A stretch of 64,000 nt of DNA from a bacterium (GTDB taxonomy: Bacteria; Cyanobacteriota; Vampirovibrionia; Obscuribacterales; Obscuribacteraceae). A program made the position numbers and the translations under genes. Position 1 is the first letter of the stretch, and each line of letters starts with the position of its first letter. The notes under the pieces are model-generated. The model saw nothing but the letters and a program-made list of their open reading frames with translations. It made no database searches and had not been told where the DNA came from. The DNA lies in assembly GCA_018062085.1 (NCBI GenBank), contig JAGOSY010000001.1, positions 186,001-250,000 on the forward strand, given 5' to 3'. Shown here piece after piece: positions 32,711 to 41,892 of the stretch.

Positions 32711-33418
32711 ATGATTCAAGACATTATCCGAGCTCTTATTCAAAAAGTCATGCATGACAAAATCTTGATGGCCCTTATTGCCATTGGGATTGCTGGCATT
32801 TTCTTCAGCGGCGCTAACCACAGCGAAAAGAAAGAATCGGTGCAATCAAAGCGCCTCGGGCGCGCTTCTGCTGACCAGCCAGCCATTCCAGGCGAGCAAG
32901 GGCAGGCGGGAGAGGCTGAGGAGGCCCAAGTAGGTCAAAAGGCTGGCCAGAACCAACAAGGCCAAGCTCAAAATAACCAACAAGGCGGTGCAGGTCAACA
33001 GGCGGCACCACAGGCCCTAACTCCTGACCTAGCCTCCCAATTCGTGCGTTGGTGGCTGACCCAATCTATGGACTATCGCATGGACACAGCCGTAGCTAGC
33101 CATAAAGCGGCAGCGGCCTGGATGCTCCCTGATGCTTCTAACGCTTTTGAACAACTCTACTGGGGCGACCATATTAAACAGGGAATCGCCACCGGCACGA
33201 TTGTCGGCTCATTTCAACCTGTTTCAGTAATCCCTTTGGCGACAAATCCAGACGGTTCGGTAGTTGTCACCGCTGTTGGCACACTAGTTATGCAACAATC
33301 GGGGCAACAACCAGCCGCGCAGCAACTGACAATGGATTTTCTTGTCAAACAGACTGCCGATGGCTGCCGCATCGCTGCCTTCTTTAATAAGGCAGTAGCG
33401 CCCGTAGCCGCTCAGTAA
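32711..33418 (+). CDS. Membrane-anchored protein with Gln-rich linker
   Basis: A 235-residue protein I do not recognise. One N-terminal membrane segment (KILMALIAIGIAGIFFSGA, about residues 17-35) is followed by a Gln/Gly/Ala-rich flexible linker (residues ~45-100) and a C-terminal domain of about 130 residues starting ASQFVRWWLTQSMDYRMDTA. The helix-then-beta pattern with a conserved-looking WMLPDASNAFEQLYWGD resembles NTF2-like folds such as VirB8, but this is only a resemblance in pattern and no secretion genes are near. Probably exposed outside the cytoplasmic membrane. It is divergent from the RHH-like gene and shares its iteron-bearing control region. Confidence 0.65.
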   Translation: MIQDIIRALIQKVMHDKILMALIAIGIAGIFFSGANHSEKKESVQSKRLGRASADQPAIPGEQGQAGEAEEAQVGQKAGQNQQGQAQNNQQGGAGQQAAPQALTPDLASQFVRWWLTQSMDYRMDTAVASHKAAAAWMLPDASNAFEQLYWGDHIKQGIATGTIVGSFQPVSVIPLATNPDGSVVVTAVGTLVMQQSGQQPAAQQLTMDFLVKQTADGCRIAAFFNKAVAPVAAQ

Positions 33419-33509
33419 TAAAGTGGCCAAGGACAAAGCTCAAAAGGAGCTAACCAAAAACTTGCGCAAAAACTTACGCAAAGATTCGACGCAATAGGCT
33501 CCCTGACAT

Positions 33510-33537
33510 TTGACCGACAAATGACGTGTGGTATATT
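33510..33537 (+). promoter_or_regulatory. Putative sigma-70 promoter of tRNA-Phe
   Basis: TTGACC, a 16-bp spacer and TATATT lie about 62 bp before the tRNA gene. Boxes and spacing match the housekeeping consensus well. Confidence 0.55.
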
Positions 33538-33541
33538 GATC

Positions 33542-33581
33542 CAGCGCTTATTTCAGATCAGCGCTAATTCAGACCAGCGCT
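33542..33581 (+). repeat. Degenerate 16-17-bp direct repeats before tRNA-Phe
   Basis: CAGCGCT recurs at 33542, 33559 and 33575, with the first two followed by similar ATTTCAGA/AATTCAGA sequence. The repeats sit in the presumed 5' leader of the tRNA transcript. Pairs of GCGC-containing arms could also form small hairpins. Confidence 0.6.
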
Positions 33582-33598
33582 GTCTTTTGCGCCAGTCT

Positions 33599-33674
33599 GC
33601 CGAGGTAGCTCAGTTGGTAGAGCAAAGGACTGAAAATCCTTGTGTCCGCAGTTCAATTCTGCGTCTCGGCACCA
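33599..33674 (+). tRNA. tRNA-Phe (GAA)
   Basis: Seventy-six bases including an encoded CCA end. The acceptor stem GCCGAGG pairs with TCTCGGC, the D arm is GCTC/GAGC, the anticodon stem AAGGA/TCCTT encloses CTGAAAA with anticodon GAA, and the T arm is CGCAG-TTCAATT-CTGCG. A short T-run follows directly. No other tRNA was seen. Confidence 0.97.
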
Positions 33675-33706
33675 TTTTTCAATCAAATAACCTAAAGAGG
33701 ATGATC

Positions 33707-35197
33707 ATGGTCAAGTGGTTCAACCTTATCATCTCTTTGCATTGCCTCTTTGTTTGCGGCAATGCAGCTATTGCCCAGCATCAAGTTCAGCCGCAGGTGC
33801 AACACCAAGGTCAGCCTCATGCAAATAAGCAAAATAGCCCCTTCATCGTCAAGCCATATCTACAATTAGGCTTAGAAGCAAAGAGCGATGCTACAGCAGC
33901 AACTGTTGTTTGGTTTACAAGCAATGACAGCCACAAATGGAGTGCGTCGGTCAAAAGTGGCAAAGCAACTGAATATAGACCAGCAGAAAGCATACTTGAG
34001 CGACTGATTGCCCTGCCTGGCTTCTCTTCACCAATAAAGAAATACACAGCTCGCCTAAAGAAACTAACACCAGGCGAAGGCTTTCAGTATCAGATCAAGC
34101 AAGATGGCGCCCTCGTATTCGAGGCCACTGCAACAGCGAAAAAGAGCGCAGCGCAACCTTTTAAAGTTGCTATCTTCGGAGATTGCGGCGAAAACACTAA
34201 CGGTCAAAGAGAAATCGCCAATGAAGTTTTTAAGGCCAAACCAGATTTCGTCTTGATACCAGGAGACATTGTCTACCGCCACGGCCTCTACTCGCAGTAT
34301 TTGACTAATTATTTCCCCATCTACAACCTCGACCAGAGCAAAGAATCAGCGAGTAAAGCGCTCTCGGCCCCAATGCTGCGGTCAATATTTACAGTGGGTG
34401 TGCTGGGCAACCATGATCTTGGACTAGACGGCGATGTCACTAATTTTGACAAGCACAATGATGCCATGGCTTATTTCCTTTTCTGGGACCAACCACTAAA
34501 TGGATTCGGCACTAAATATGGTGAGAAAAACACACCACCAATCACCGGGTCAGAGAACAAGCAGATACTGTTTAAAAAATCTGTCGGGGATGCCTATCCA
34601 CAAATGGCAAATTTCTCCTTTGATTATGGCAACGCACACTGGACGGTCTTAGACGGCAACTATTACATGGACTGGAGCGACGAGAAAACTCGCAAATGGC
34701 TAATTGAAGACCTCAAGAAAGCGCAATCAGCAACCTGGCGTTTCGTCTCCTTCCACCAACCAGCCTTTAGTATTGATATGCCCCACGGAAACGAGCAGCG
34801 CATGCGCCTGATCTCTGACATTCTTAGCAAATACAAAGTGGACATGGTCTTCGCCGGTCATGCTCATTGCTACGAAAGAAGCTTCCCCCTCAATTTCGCG
34901 GCAAAAGATGGCGCTCGTCAGTTGAGCATGCATCAAGACGGCACTGTAGATGGTGCCTTTGCTATCGACCACAATTTTGATGGCCTGACTAAAACTAAGC
35001 CGGCAGGAATTATCCACATCGTCACAGGAGCAGGTGGAGCCAGGCTCTACCCACAAGGCTCCCCATCAGATTACATATTGAAGTATGACTCGTCTGACTA
35101 TTCTTATACGAACATGGAAGTTGTCGGTAAGACAGTAACTATCAAGCAGATCAATAGCAAAGGCAAAGTTATCGACCACTTCACCGTGACAAAATAG
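33707..35197 (+). CDS. Secreted purple-acid-phosphatase-like metallophosphoesterase
   Basis: Exported dinuclear-metal phosphatase. A signal peptide (about 21 residues ending NAAIA) is followed by a fibronectin-like N-terminal domain (KPYLQLGLEAKSDATAATVV) and a metallophosphoesterase domain with every ligand block: IFGDCGEN, IPGDIVYRHG, LGNHDLG, FVSFHQPAF and FAGHAHCYERSF. Length (~496) is normal for the bacterial family. The frame is open upstream through the tRNA gene, but the start used here has GAGG six bases before it and gives a proper signal peptide. It may release phosphate from organic esters; it lies just after tRNA-Phe. Confidence 0.9.
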   Translation: MVKWFNLIISLHCLFVCGNAAIAQHQVQPQVQHQGQPHANKQNSPFIVKPYLQLGLEAKSDATAATVVWFTSNDSHKWSASVKSGKATEYRPAESILERLIALPGFSSPIKKYTARLKKLTPGEGFQYQIKQDGALVFEATATAKKSAAQPFKVAIFGDCGENTNGQREIANEVFKAKPDFVLIPGDIVYRHGLYSQYLTNYFPIYNLDQSKESASKALSAPMLRSIFTVGVLGNHDLGLDGDVTNFDKHNDAMAYFLFWDQPLNGFGTKYGEKNTPPITGSENKQILFKKSVGDAYPQMANFSFDYGNAHWTVLDGNYYMDWSDEKTRKWLIEDLKKAQSATWRFVSFHQPAFSIDMPHGNEQRMRLISDILSKYKVDMVFAGHAHCYERSFPLNFAAKDGARQLSMHQDGTVDGAFAIDHNFDGLTKTKPAGIIHIVTGAGGARLYPQGSPSDYILKYDSSDYSYTNMEVVGKTVTIKQINSKGKVIDHFTVTK

Positions 35198-35221
35198 CCA
35201 ACTAAAATAGCCAACTAAAAT
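35191..35221 (+). repeat. 13-bp tandem duplication spanning a stop and the next start
   Basis: AAAATAGCCAACT occurs twice, then AAAAT begins a third copy. The first copy holds the phosphatase stop codon; the partial third copy supplies the first bases of the next gene's ATG, so the junction was shaped by duplication. Confidence 0.85.
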
Positions 35222-35684
35222 GACAGCATCAGATCACAGCCATTCAATAGCCGGAAGCTGGCTCGGTCAATACTTCTATCTCGGCCAACAAGATGGCAGT
35301 GCTTTTGAAATTGTCTTTGTTGAAATTGGCAGCGGCTTTGAAAAAAGAGTTGAGGGCAGTGTTCTCGACAACTGCAATCTTGGCGAAGCCATGGTGTCTG
35401 GCACTTTCGCCTACCCGAGCCTGCAATTCACCAAAACATACATCGGCAAGCGTCTTGACCCAGTTGAATATCGCGGCACGATGAACGAAGAAGGCACCGT
35501 GCTCTCCGGTAATTGGTACATCCGTCCAAGCGGTAAGGGTTCTGGGGCGGCCATGGGCACTTGGATAGCAACTCGAGGTGACGGCGGCGAAGAGTTTACT
35601 TTCGACATCGACCAAACCAAAGACGAAATTAATGACGAAGAAAAAAAGAAATTAGAAGTTCCAACGCAACCAGCTCTGCGCTGA
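35220..35684 (+). CDS. Small predicted beta-barrel protein of unknown function
   Basis: A 154-residue protein without signal peptide or membrane segment. Residues 9-125 alternate short hydrophobic strands and turns, opening with SIAGSWLGQYFY and including VSGTFAYPSLQFTKTY and GTVLSGNWYI. This G-x-W opening and the strand pattern recall lipocalin- or avidin-like barrels, but I cannot name a family. A charged tail (DQTKDEINDEEKKKLE) ends it. It follows the phosphatase by 22 bp and may be cotranscribed. The ribosome site is weak. Confidence 0.65.
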   Translation: MTASDHSHSIAGSWLGQYFYLGQQDGSAFEIVFVEIGSGFEKRVEGSVLDNCNLGEAMVSGTFAYPSLQFTKTYIGKRLDPVEYRGTMNEEGTVLSGNWYIRPSGKGSGAAMGTWIATRGDGGEEFTFDIDQTKDEINDEEKKKLEVPTQPALR

Positions 35685-35721
35685 AACAAAGTAGAATCAA
35701 TAGACACAAGAGGAATAATCA

Positions 35722-36042
35722 ATGACCGCAGTTGCGCATTACGCCATAATCATACTTTCCACATTCGTACTAGTTGGTGGCGTCATAGGCTTCAAAAAAG
35801 CTGGCAGCAAAGCCTCACTAATAGCAGGGGCAATTAGCGCTGTTCTACTAGATGCTTGCTTCGCCATCGGTTTCGTAAATATGCAAGCAGGCTTCATTGC
35901 CGCTCTTGTTGTCACCGGCCTTCTCGATGCCTTCTTCTTAAAGCGCTTGATAAAAACTATGAAATTTATGCCATCGGGAATGATCTTGCTTCTTTGTGTA
36001 ATCACTCAAAGCTTGATCGTTGCAGCCCTGGTGATGAAGTAG
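35722..36042 (+). CDS. TMEM14 family small membrane protein
   Basis: A 106-residue protein with four membrane segments. VGGVIGFKKAGSKASLIAGA is the signature of the TMEM14/UPF0136 family, found in eukaryotic mitochondria, cyanobacteria and related bacteria; eukaryotic members have been linked to transport across organelle membranes, bacterial ones are uncharacterised. AGAGGA lies before the ATG. Spacing of 37 bp after the preceding gene and 10 bp before the next suggests one operon. Confidence 0.88.
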   Translation: MTAVAHYAIIILSTFVLVGGVIGFKKAGSKASLIAGAISAVLLDACFAIGFVNMQAGFIAALVVTGLLDAFFLKRLIKTMKFMPSGMILLLCVITQSLIVAALVMK

Positions 36043-36052
36043 ACCCAAAGTA

Positions 36053-36625
36053 ATGAACCAAGAAGAACCAAACAAAAACGAACAGGCAGAAATAGAGCAG
36101 ACAACACTAGAACAGGCGAAAATAGATCAACTCTTAGAAGATGCTCTTGAAGGCATAGAAGCGGCTCGAAGCCATCGAGCAGAGAACATTGAAGAGGCTC
36201 ACGCAAACAAAGACCTGGCCGCTGTCGCTGAGCTTGTGGCCAATGAAGTTGCCGCTGAAAAAGAACTAGAGAAGACCATGCAATTCTTTGCGGATCAAGC
36301 CAGTCATTGGACCAGCCGCCGTTCTGCAGCGAAAAAGAAGTCAGCACTTGCCGATGTTGAAAATTGCTCAAGCATTATTCAGGCTTATATCGCAGCCAAG
36401 AACAAGTGCCTGGAATCATTGCAAGAATCAGAGACACATCAGGCCCTTTTAATTTATCTTGAACTCAAAGTTTCACAAGCGACAAAAGCAGAAATCGAAG
36501 GCCATCTAGAAGACTGGTCCAGAAGAGCAGAAGCTGCACGCAAGAGTCGCAACAGCGATCTCGAAGATTATGCTCTAGAGAGCAAGCGCATTTGCCAGAA
36601 GGCATTGGATGCTTTAGAGAAATAG
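36053..36625 (+). CDS. Glutamate-rich coiled-coil protein
   Basis: A 190-residue, strongly charged, almost wholly helical protein rich in Glu, Lys and Ala (AIEAARSHRAENIEEAHANK type segments are typical). No membrane segment, signal peptide or catalytic motif. Heptad-like spacing suggests a coiled coil. I do not recognise a family. It starts ten bases after the TMEM14 gene, so it is likely the last gene of that small operon; it is convergent with an exported TPR protein. Confidence 0.65.
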   Translation: MNQEEPNKNEQAEIEQTTLEQAKIDQLLEDALEGIEAARSHRAENIEEAHANKDLAAVAELVANEVAAEKELEKTMQFFADQASHWTSRRSAAKKKSALADVENCSSIIQAYIAAKNKCLESLQESETHQALLIYLELKVSQATKAEIEGHLEDWSRRAEAARKSRNSDLEDYALESKRICQKALDALEK

Positions 36626-36647
36626 AAGAGAGCAACAATACCTAAAA

Positions 36648-37367
36648 CTATTTGATAAATTTGCACTGTTGTTCAGCCAGGTAGCGCATTTGATCGCACT
36701 CGACTTCGCATTCTTTGTCGGCAACCGCTCGAACAGCATCGTGATAATTCCAAGCAACTGAACCGTCAGGCCTTAGTATTCGACCGTTGGCTGAGTAACC
36801 CAATAATTCACCGGCATCAAGTCGCCGATTCCACTCAGCGCGATAGGCTCTTATCTCTTTTTCAGCCTTGCTCATGATCGCTCGCTTCTTCTCTTCAGCC
36901 GCACTCTCAGCGTCATCTTGAATTGGAGTGCCAGCAACAGCAGCGGCAACCATAGTGGAACCTGAGCCACCAGCAGAGAGGCCCGAACCAGACGTTGAAG
37001 CTACACCAGTGGCTGCTGTTGCTGGTCCAAGCTTTGCCAGCACAGCCTGGCAGTATTTAGCAGTGGTTGGGTCGGGATTGCCATTCAAACAATTTTGATA
37101 TTCAACCTTTGCCTTAGCTACTTGACCGGATGAAAGCAATACATTGCCCAAATAGTAGTGACCTAGAGCAAACTTGGGATAGACAGAAAGCACTTTTTCA
37201 AAGCTAACTTTGGCACTGCGGTAGTCTTTAGTGCTATATGCCTTGCAGCCATCTTCAAAGTCACCGGCAGAGACGGGTGTAGCAAACAGAAACGAGACTG
37301 AAAGAGCAGCAGAAACAGCAGCCAGAGCTAAAGTGCCTTTAGAACCGAAATTTGATCGACTAGCCAT
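36648..37367 (-). CDS. Exported TPR protein
   Basis: A 239-residue protein with a signal peptide (hydrophobic core ALAAVSAALSVSFLFA, likely cut after PVSA). Residues ~35-110 contain two tetratricopeptide units (AYSTKDYRSAKVSFEKVL, YYLGNVLLSSGQVAKAKVEY). After a Gly/Ser/Ala-rich linker the C-terminal region has a charged helix (KRAIMSKAEKEIRAYRAEWN) and four cysteines in the last third. Probably periplasmic scaffold protein; function unknown. Confidence 0.8.
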   Translation of the reverse strand: MASRSNFGSKGTLALAAVSAALSVSFLFATPVSAGDFEDGCKAYSTKDYRSAKVSFEKVLSVYPKFALGHYYLGNVLLSSGQVAKAKVEYQNCLNGNPDPTTAKYCQAVLAKLGPATAATGVASTSGSGLSAGGSGSTMVAAAVAGTPIQDDAESAAEEKKRAIMSKAEKEIRAYRAEWNRRLDAGELLGYSANGRILRPDGSVAWNYHDAVRAVADKECEVECDQMRYLAEQQCKFIK

Positions 37368-37562
37368 TATTGTCTGACCTGCTTGCCACTATCGCTAACT
37401 GTCATCGTAAGATTTAATGGTGAGGATTTGGCAACCTGTTGTCAACCGTGATTGCACGGCAAACAGTTTAAAATACATAAAGTTCTATTTAGCCTAGGGC
37501 ATTCCGCGAAGATTCAGCTTCTCCAGGCACTTTGAGACTACTCGGCAAAGAGATCCGCATCA

Positions 37563-39179
37563 ATGAACAAAAGGCTAAATGGGTCAACAGCAATTGCCTT
37601 GTTACTCTCGCAAACGATCGCTCTGTACGTTCTGGTAGACAACGCAGCAGCTCAGACTCCGCCAAAGAAGAGCAGCAACCAAGAATATTCAGAAGCTTTG
37701 AGCCAGGGCGAAAAACTTTGCAACCAGTTCAAATACAAAGAAGCTGAGCCCTACTTTAGCCAAGCTCTCAAAAGTAACCCCAGAAGCGTGGCGGCCTTGC
37801 TCGGGCTTAGCAAAGTCTATCGTCACCAAGGTAAGGCTAATCAGAGTCACTCACTGATCAAAACAGCAATTAGTATTGAGCCGAACAACGGCCTGTGTTA
37901 TCTCGAAAGTGGCAAGCTTTTTCAAAAGATGCAGCGCTATAACAAAGCCATACAAGACTGCAAAAAAGCGGTAGCCCTAGCACCCAACAATTCTGAGGCC
38001 TACTACTATTTGGGCTGGAGCCAAGATCTTTCAGGCGACAACGAAGCCGCCAAAAGTCTCCGCAAAGCAGTGCAGTTAGACTCGAAGAACGACCGCGCCT
38101 GGAGATTACTAGCCTACGCGCTTTGGCGCCAAGACCGCCATGGTGAAGCCAGCCAAGCTATGCAATGCGCCATTAAACTTGCACCTAAAAACCCTCAATA
38201 TCAAAAAGAGCTAGCCGATATTCTTTTAGCAGCTAATAAACTCAAAGAAGCTGAGGCTGTCTACAACGGCATGAAAACAACTTTTCCGAAGAGCCCAATG
38301 CCATACTTAGGTCTGGCCGAAATTGCATCAAAACGAGGCAACGCAAAACGGCAAGGAGAGCTGCTGCGCCAAGCTACAGTAGTCAAACCAACTAGTGAAC
38401 TAGCCTGGCTTAAGTTAGCCCAGCTTTATACTGAAGAAAGAAAATTTGACGAAAGTATCAGATGCGCTCGCATTGCTTTAGGCTTCAAGCCTAAAAGTGC
38501 CTTCAACAATAATGCCATGGCGATCGCACTAATAAATGCGGACAAGCCTCAAGAGGCTGAGCCGTACTTGCAAAAGAGCATTGCATTTGCCACAGACTTG
38601 CAACAGAAACTACGCTCACAAGATGTTCTTGTGCGGTTGCATTTCATAAACAACAAAAACGATCGAGCCATGGAATTGGCCAAAGAAATGTACAAGCAAT
38701 ACCCTAACGAATATTGGGCAATTTCAGCCATGGCCTGGGCACTAATGTGCTTTAAGAAATACGACGAGGGCTTCGCCTTGTTACAGAAAGGGAAAAAACT
38801 TTACCCTAACGATCACGATTTCGACCAAGATTACCTCGCCGGGCTCGTTAGTGCCGAGAGATACGATCAAGCAAAAGTACTTGCTAAAAAAATGCTGGTC
38901 AAAACACCAAACGACACCACCATCTGGCTGCATCTCATGACAGTGGCCACAAAGACCCACAATAAAAAGGATGCTGAAGAAGCGATGAAGCACACCCGGG
39001 GCCTCAAACTTAGCTCCTACGACGCAATGGAAGTCGGCTTTGGTGGCATGTCGGTAGGAGCGGACGCCAGCTCCAAGGAATCCTTAAAACAAGCAATTGA
39101 AGACAATCCAGCCAATGTTGACTTAATCATGAATACGCGCGACCCCAAAGCCGAGAAGAAATCCAGATCATCCTTCTAA
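37563..39179 (+). CDS. Exported TPR protein, 538 residues
   Basis: A signal peptide (hydrophobic STAIALLLSQTIALYVLV, cut near NAAAQ) is followed by about 12-13 tetratricopeptide repeats to the end (YSEALSQGEKLCNQFKYKEA, YYYLGWSQDLSGDNEAAKS and PYLGLAEIASKRGNAKRQGE). There is no catalytic domain. Expected location is the periplasm or cell surface, where it may scaffold envelope proteins. Its last twelve bases overlap the convergent TPR gene. Three TPR genes stand within 4 kb here. Confidence 0.87.
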   Translation: MNKRLNGSTAIALLLSQTIALYVLVDNAAAQTPPKKSSNQEYSEALSQGEKLCNQFKYKEAEPYFSQALKSNPRSVAALLGLSKVYRHQGKANQSHSLIKTAISIEPNNGLCYLESGKLFQKMQRYNKAIQDCKKAVALAPNNSEAYYYLGWSQDLSGDNEAAKSLRKAVQLDSKNDRAWRLLAYALWRQDRHGEASQAMQCAIKLAPKNPQYQKELADILLAANKLKEAEAVYNGMKTTFPKSPMPYLGLAEIASKRGNAKRQGELLRQATVVKPTSELAWLKLAQLYTEERKFDESIRCARIALGFKPKSAFNNNAMAIALINADKPQEAEPYLQKSIAFATDLQQKLRSQDVLVRLHFINNKNDRAMELAKEMYKQYPNEYWAISAMAWALMCFKKYDEGFALLQKGKKLYPNDHDFDQDYLAGLVSAERYDQAKVLAKKMLVKTPNDTTIWLHLMTVATKTHNKKDAEEAMKHTRGLKLSSYDAMEVGFGGMSVGADASSKESLKQAIEDNPANVDLIMNTRDPKAEKKSRSSF

Positions 39180-40613
39180 GAGCAGTTCGCGAGACTCCTG
39201 CAAGCGCAAAACACTCTCAGCCAGTCCTGTAATTAGTTGGGTCTGCTTTGCTTGATAGCGCTCAAGGTCTGACTGGCTACGAGCGCTATCGCCGAGGGCA
39301 GCGTGTACCTCACTTCTCAGTTTGTAGTTAAAGCGCATATGTGGATTTTCGGCAATGGCGCGATCTAATAGGAGCAAAGCAGCCTCAGGGCCTTCTAATT
39401 TGAACACGACTAAAGCCATGGCACTAAGAGCTTCAGGGTCAACAGGGTTAATTTCCAAAGCTAGTTTGGCCGCTTCACGGGCTTCGTCAAAACGACTCAG
39501 GGCGCACAGCGCCTTAACTTTATAGTGCAAAGCATGACTGTCAAACTGATTTTTCACTAGGGCTTTGTCACAGTTTTCTAAACACTGCTCCATATCACCA
39601 GCAGCAAAACAAAGCCTGGCTCGCAGAGCATTGCTCAAGCTCAAATGGGGCTGTAGTGTATCGACCATATTGCAATCAGCTACAGCTTCTTGCCAATAGC
39701 CGGCCTCGATTAGCACTAGAGCACGATAATAGTAGCCAGTATAAATCTGCGGATTTTTTGTCACCACCAGCGATGCGGTTGATAGAGCAAGATCCCCCTC
39801 ATTAAGTGAGAGATACGCACCGGCTTGAGGCGTCAAGAAAAATTCAGCCTTACGATCAGCCGGTGCTGTAGCACAGATAGCCAGCACATCTTCGTACTTA
39901 TGAGAAGCACCGTGCAACATAGCCCGAGCGAGAGCGACAAGGTGATGTTTGCTTTTACTTGCTTCGAGTTGCTGCACAAGAACCTCGGCCTCTTTAATTT
40001 TTCGCATTTCTAAAAGAGCAGCAATCTTTATAAAGCTGGCATTTTCGCGATACTTACGGCCTTGCAACACTAAATCACAATCGGCAATACATTGATTGAT
40101 CTTGCCCAGCTGTAAGCGGGCGCAAGCACGGTTTAAAGCAGCTACCAAATCGCGCGGGTTCTTCTTCAGAAGCAGATTGTAATCGGCTTCGGCTTCAACA
40201 TAGTCGCTTAAACAAAGATGCACCACCCCCCGCATAGTCAAAGCATAGGTGCGGTTGGGTGAGACAAGAATAGCTTGCGAAGCATCTTCTAAGGCACTTT
40301 CAAGATCGCCAATTTGCTGATAAGCAAGGGCACGGGCACAGAGCAAGCGATAATTTTGATCATCGATTCTAAGACCTGAATTAATTAGCTGCATGGCTAG
40401 CTGCGGCCGACCTCGCACAGCTAGCAGACTGGCTACAAAGGCCAACCATTCAGGCAAAATCAACAAGTTTAGTTCTACCGCTAAAAACAAGCCAAAATCG
40501 AAGGCAGGCAACACATTAGTAACTGCCAGCACAAAGACAACAAAGCAGAAGTAAAGATGAAACAACTGCCAGCGCGAGATATGAAATGTTGACCGTAGAG
40601 CAGGAAGTGCCAT
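39168..40613 (-). CDS. Membrane-anchored TPR protein, 481 residues
   Basis: Two N-terminal membrane segments (about residues 16-38 and 42-65; LYFCFVVFVLAVTNVLPAF) precede around ten tetratricopeptide repeats. The start overlaps the stop of the upstream aminotransferase as TAATG, so translation is coupled and the two form an operon. The 3' end overlaps the convergent TPR gene. Function unknown; the TPR part should be cytoplasmic or periplasmic depending on membrane topology, which I cannot fix from sequence. Confidence 0.85.
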   Translation of the reverse strand: MALPALRSTFHISRWQLFHLYFCFVVFVLAVTNVLPAFDFGLFLAVELNLLILPEWLAFVASLLAVRGRPQLAMQLINSGLRIDDQNYRLLCARALAYQQIGDLESALEDASQAILVSPNRTYALTMRGVVHLCLSDYVEAEADYNLLLKKNPRDLVAALNRACARLQLGKINQCIADCDLVLQGRKYRENASFIKIAALLEMRKIKEAEVLVQQLEASKSKHHLVALARAMLHGASHKYEDVLAICATAPADRKAEFFLTPQAGAYLSLNEGDLALSTASLVVTKNPQIYTGYYYRALVLIEAGYWQEAVADCNMVDTLQPHLSLSNALRARLCFAAGDMEQCLENCDKALVKNQFDSHALHYKVKALCALSRFDEAREAAKLALEINPVDPEALSAMALVVFKLEGPEAALLLLDRAIAENPHMRFNYKLRSEVHAALGDSARSQSDLERYQAKQTQLITGLAESVLRLQESRELLLEG

Positions 40614-41788
40614 TAACCCTTGAGCTTCTTCAAACGCTCTTTGGCGGCCAACATAGTCTCTTCTTTGCGACTAAAGCAGAAACGCACATAGTTGTGTCGA
40701 TTCTCCGCCTCCGGACCAAAGAAGCTACCACCAGGCACCACCGCCACACCAACGTCTTTGACTAGATATTTAGTGAAGTCCATATCTGATTTAAAACCAA
40801 GACCACTTATATCGCAGAAAGCGTAGTAGGCTCCTTCTGGCTTGTAATAGGGAATGCCCACACCATCAAGTATTTCGAGCATCATAGCGCGGCGCTCAGC
40901 ATACTTTGCCTTCAAGTCAGCATAGTACTTATCTGGCATATTGATAGCAGTGACTGCGGCCCGCTGCAAAGGTGCTGGTGATCCAACAGTCAAAAAGTCG
41001 TGCACTTTGCGAATAGGTAAAGTCAACTCAGGTTTAGCAATTGCCCAGCCCACGCGCCATCCTGTGACGCTATAAGTCTTAGACAGACTATTAATAGTGA
41101 CAGTGAGATCGGCCATTCCAGGAAGAGCCGCCATAGAAACATGCTTAGCACCATCGTAGAGAATGTGCTCGTAAATTTCATCAGTCAAGGCCAAGACATT
41201 GTATTTTTGACAAAGATTGGCTATTGCTGTCATTTCTTGCAGGTTGAAAACTTTGCCAGTAGGATTATGGGGAGTATTGATGATAATAGCGCGAGTATTT
41301 TCGTTGAAGGCTTTGGCTAACTCATCTTCATCAAATGTCCAGTTTGGTGCATGCAATTTGACATAGCGAGGAACGGCACCACACAAAATAGAATCAGGAC
41401 CATAATTTTCATAGAAAGGCTCAAAGACAACGACTTCGTCACCGGGATCTACGAGAGCTAACATCGTTGCCACCATGGCCTCAGTGGCACCACAACAAAC
41501 TGTGATATCGGTTTCTGGTTCAATGGTCAAACCGGTGAATTTCTTAGTTTGTTCAGTAATGGCCTGGCGTAAAAACTTATCGCCCCAGGTAATGGCATAC
41601 TGATTGACATCGTCAAACACTGCGCGGGTAACAGCCTCTTTCAGCTCAGGCGGACAAGGGAAGTCAGGAAGGCCTTGGGCCAAATTGACAGCTTGATGCT
41701 GGGCAGACAGGCGCGACATCTCGCGGATGACCGACTCTTGAAATTGGTTTGCCCGGTTGGACGCAATTTTGCGTGTCTTCGACTGCAT
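40613..41788 (-). CDS. Class I pyridoxal-phosphate aminotransferase
   Basis: Fold-type I aminotransferase of the group that includes methionine aminotransferase (YbdL) and kynurenine/glutamine transaminases. The 391-residue protein contains VNLAQGLPDFPCP, CCGATEAMVATMLALVDPGD, INTPHNPTGKVF, LTDEIYEHILYDG, the PLP lysine in NSLSKTYSVTGWRVGW, and the C-terminal RFCFSRKEE with substrate-binding Arg. GAGG lies before the ATG. Exact amino acid is not predictable. It is translationally coupled to a membrane TPR protein, an odd pairing. Confidence 0.93.
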   Translation of the reverse strand: MQSKTRKIASNRANQFQESVIREMSRLSAQHQAVNLAQGLPDFPCPPELKEAVTRAVFDDVNQYAITWGDKFLRQAITEQTKKFTGLTIEPETDITVCCGATEAMVATMLALVDPGDEVVVFEPFYENYGPDSILCGAVPRYVKLHAPNWTFDEDELAKAFNENTRAIIINTPHNPTGKVFNLQEMTAIANLCQKYNVLALTDEIYEHILYDGAKHVSMAALPGMADLTVTINSLSKTYSVTGWRVGWAIAKPELTLPIRKVHDFLTVGSPAPLQRAAVTAINMPDKYYADLKAKYAERRAMMLEILDGVGIPYYKPEGAYYAFCDISGLGFKSDMDFTKYLVKDVGVAVVPGGSFFGPEAENRHNYVRFCFSRKEETMLAAKERLKKLKG

Positions 41789-41892
41789 GATAACCTCGTG
41801 GCAATATCTATATAAGTTGAGGGTATATGATATCGCCCGAGCAGTCTATTTGTCTTGGATTAAACCTAATTTCCTCAGCACTTGGCACATTG

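Noticed and set aside
28647..33598. tRNA-Sec or a selenoprotein near selB
   Set aside because: No 90-base tRNA-like fold and no gene with an internal in-frame UGA was seen.
33521..33706. Upstream extension of the phosphatase frame
   Set aside because: It would translate through tRNA-Phe; the later ATG has a ribosome site and a signal peptide.
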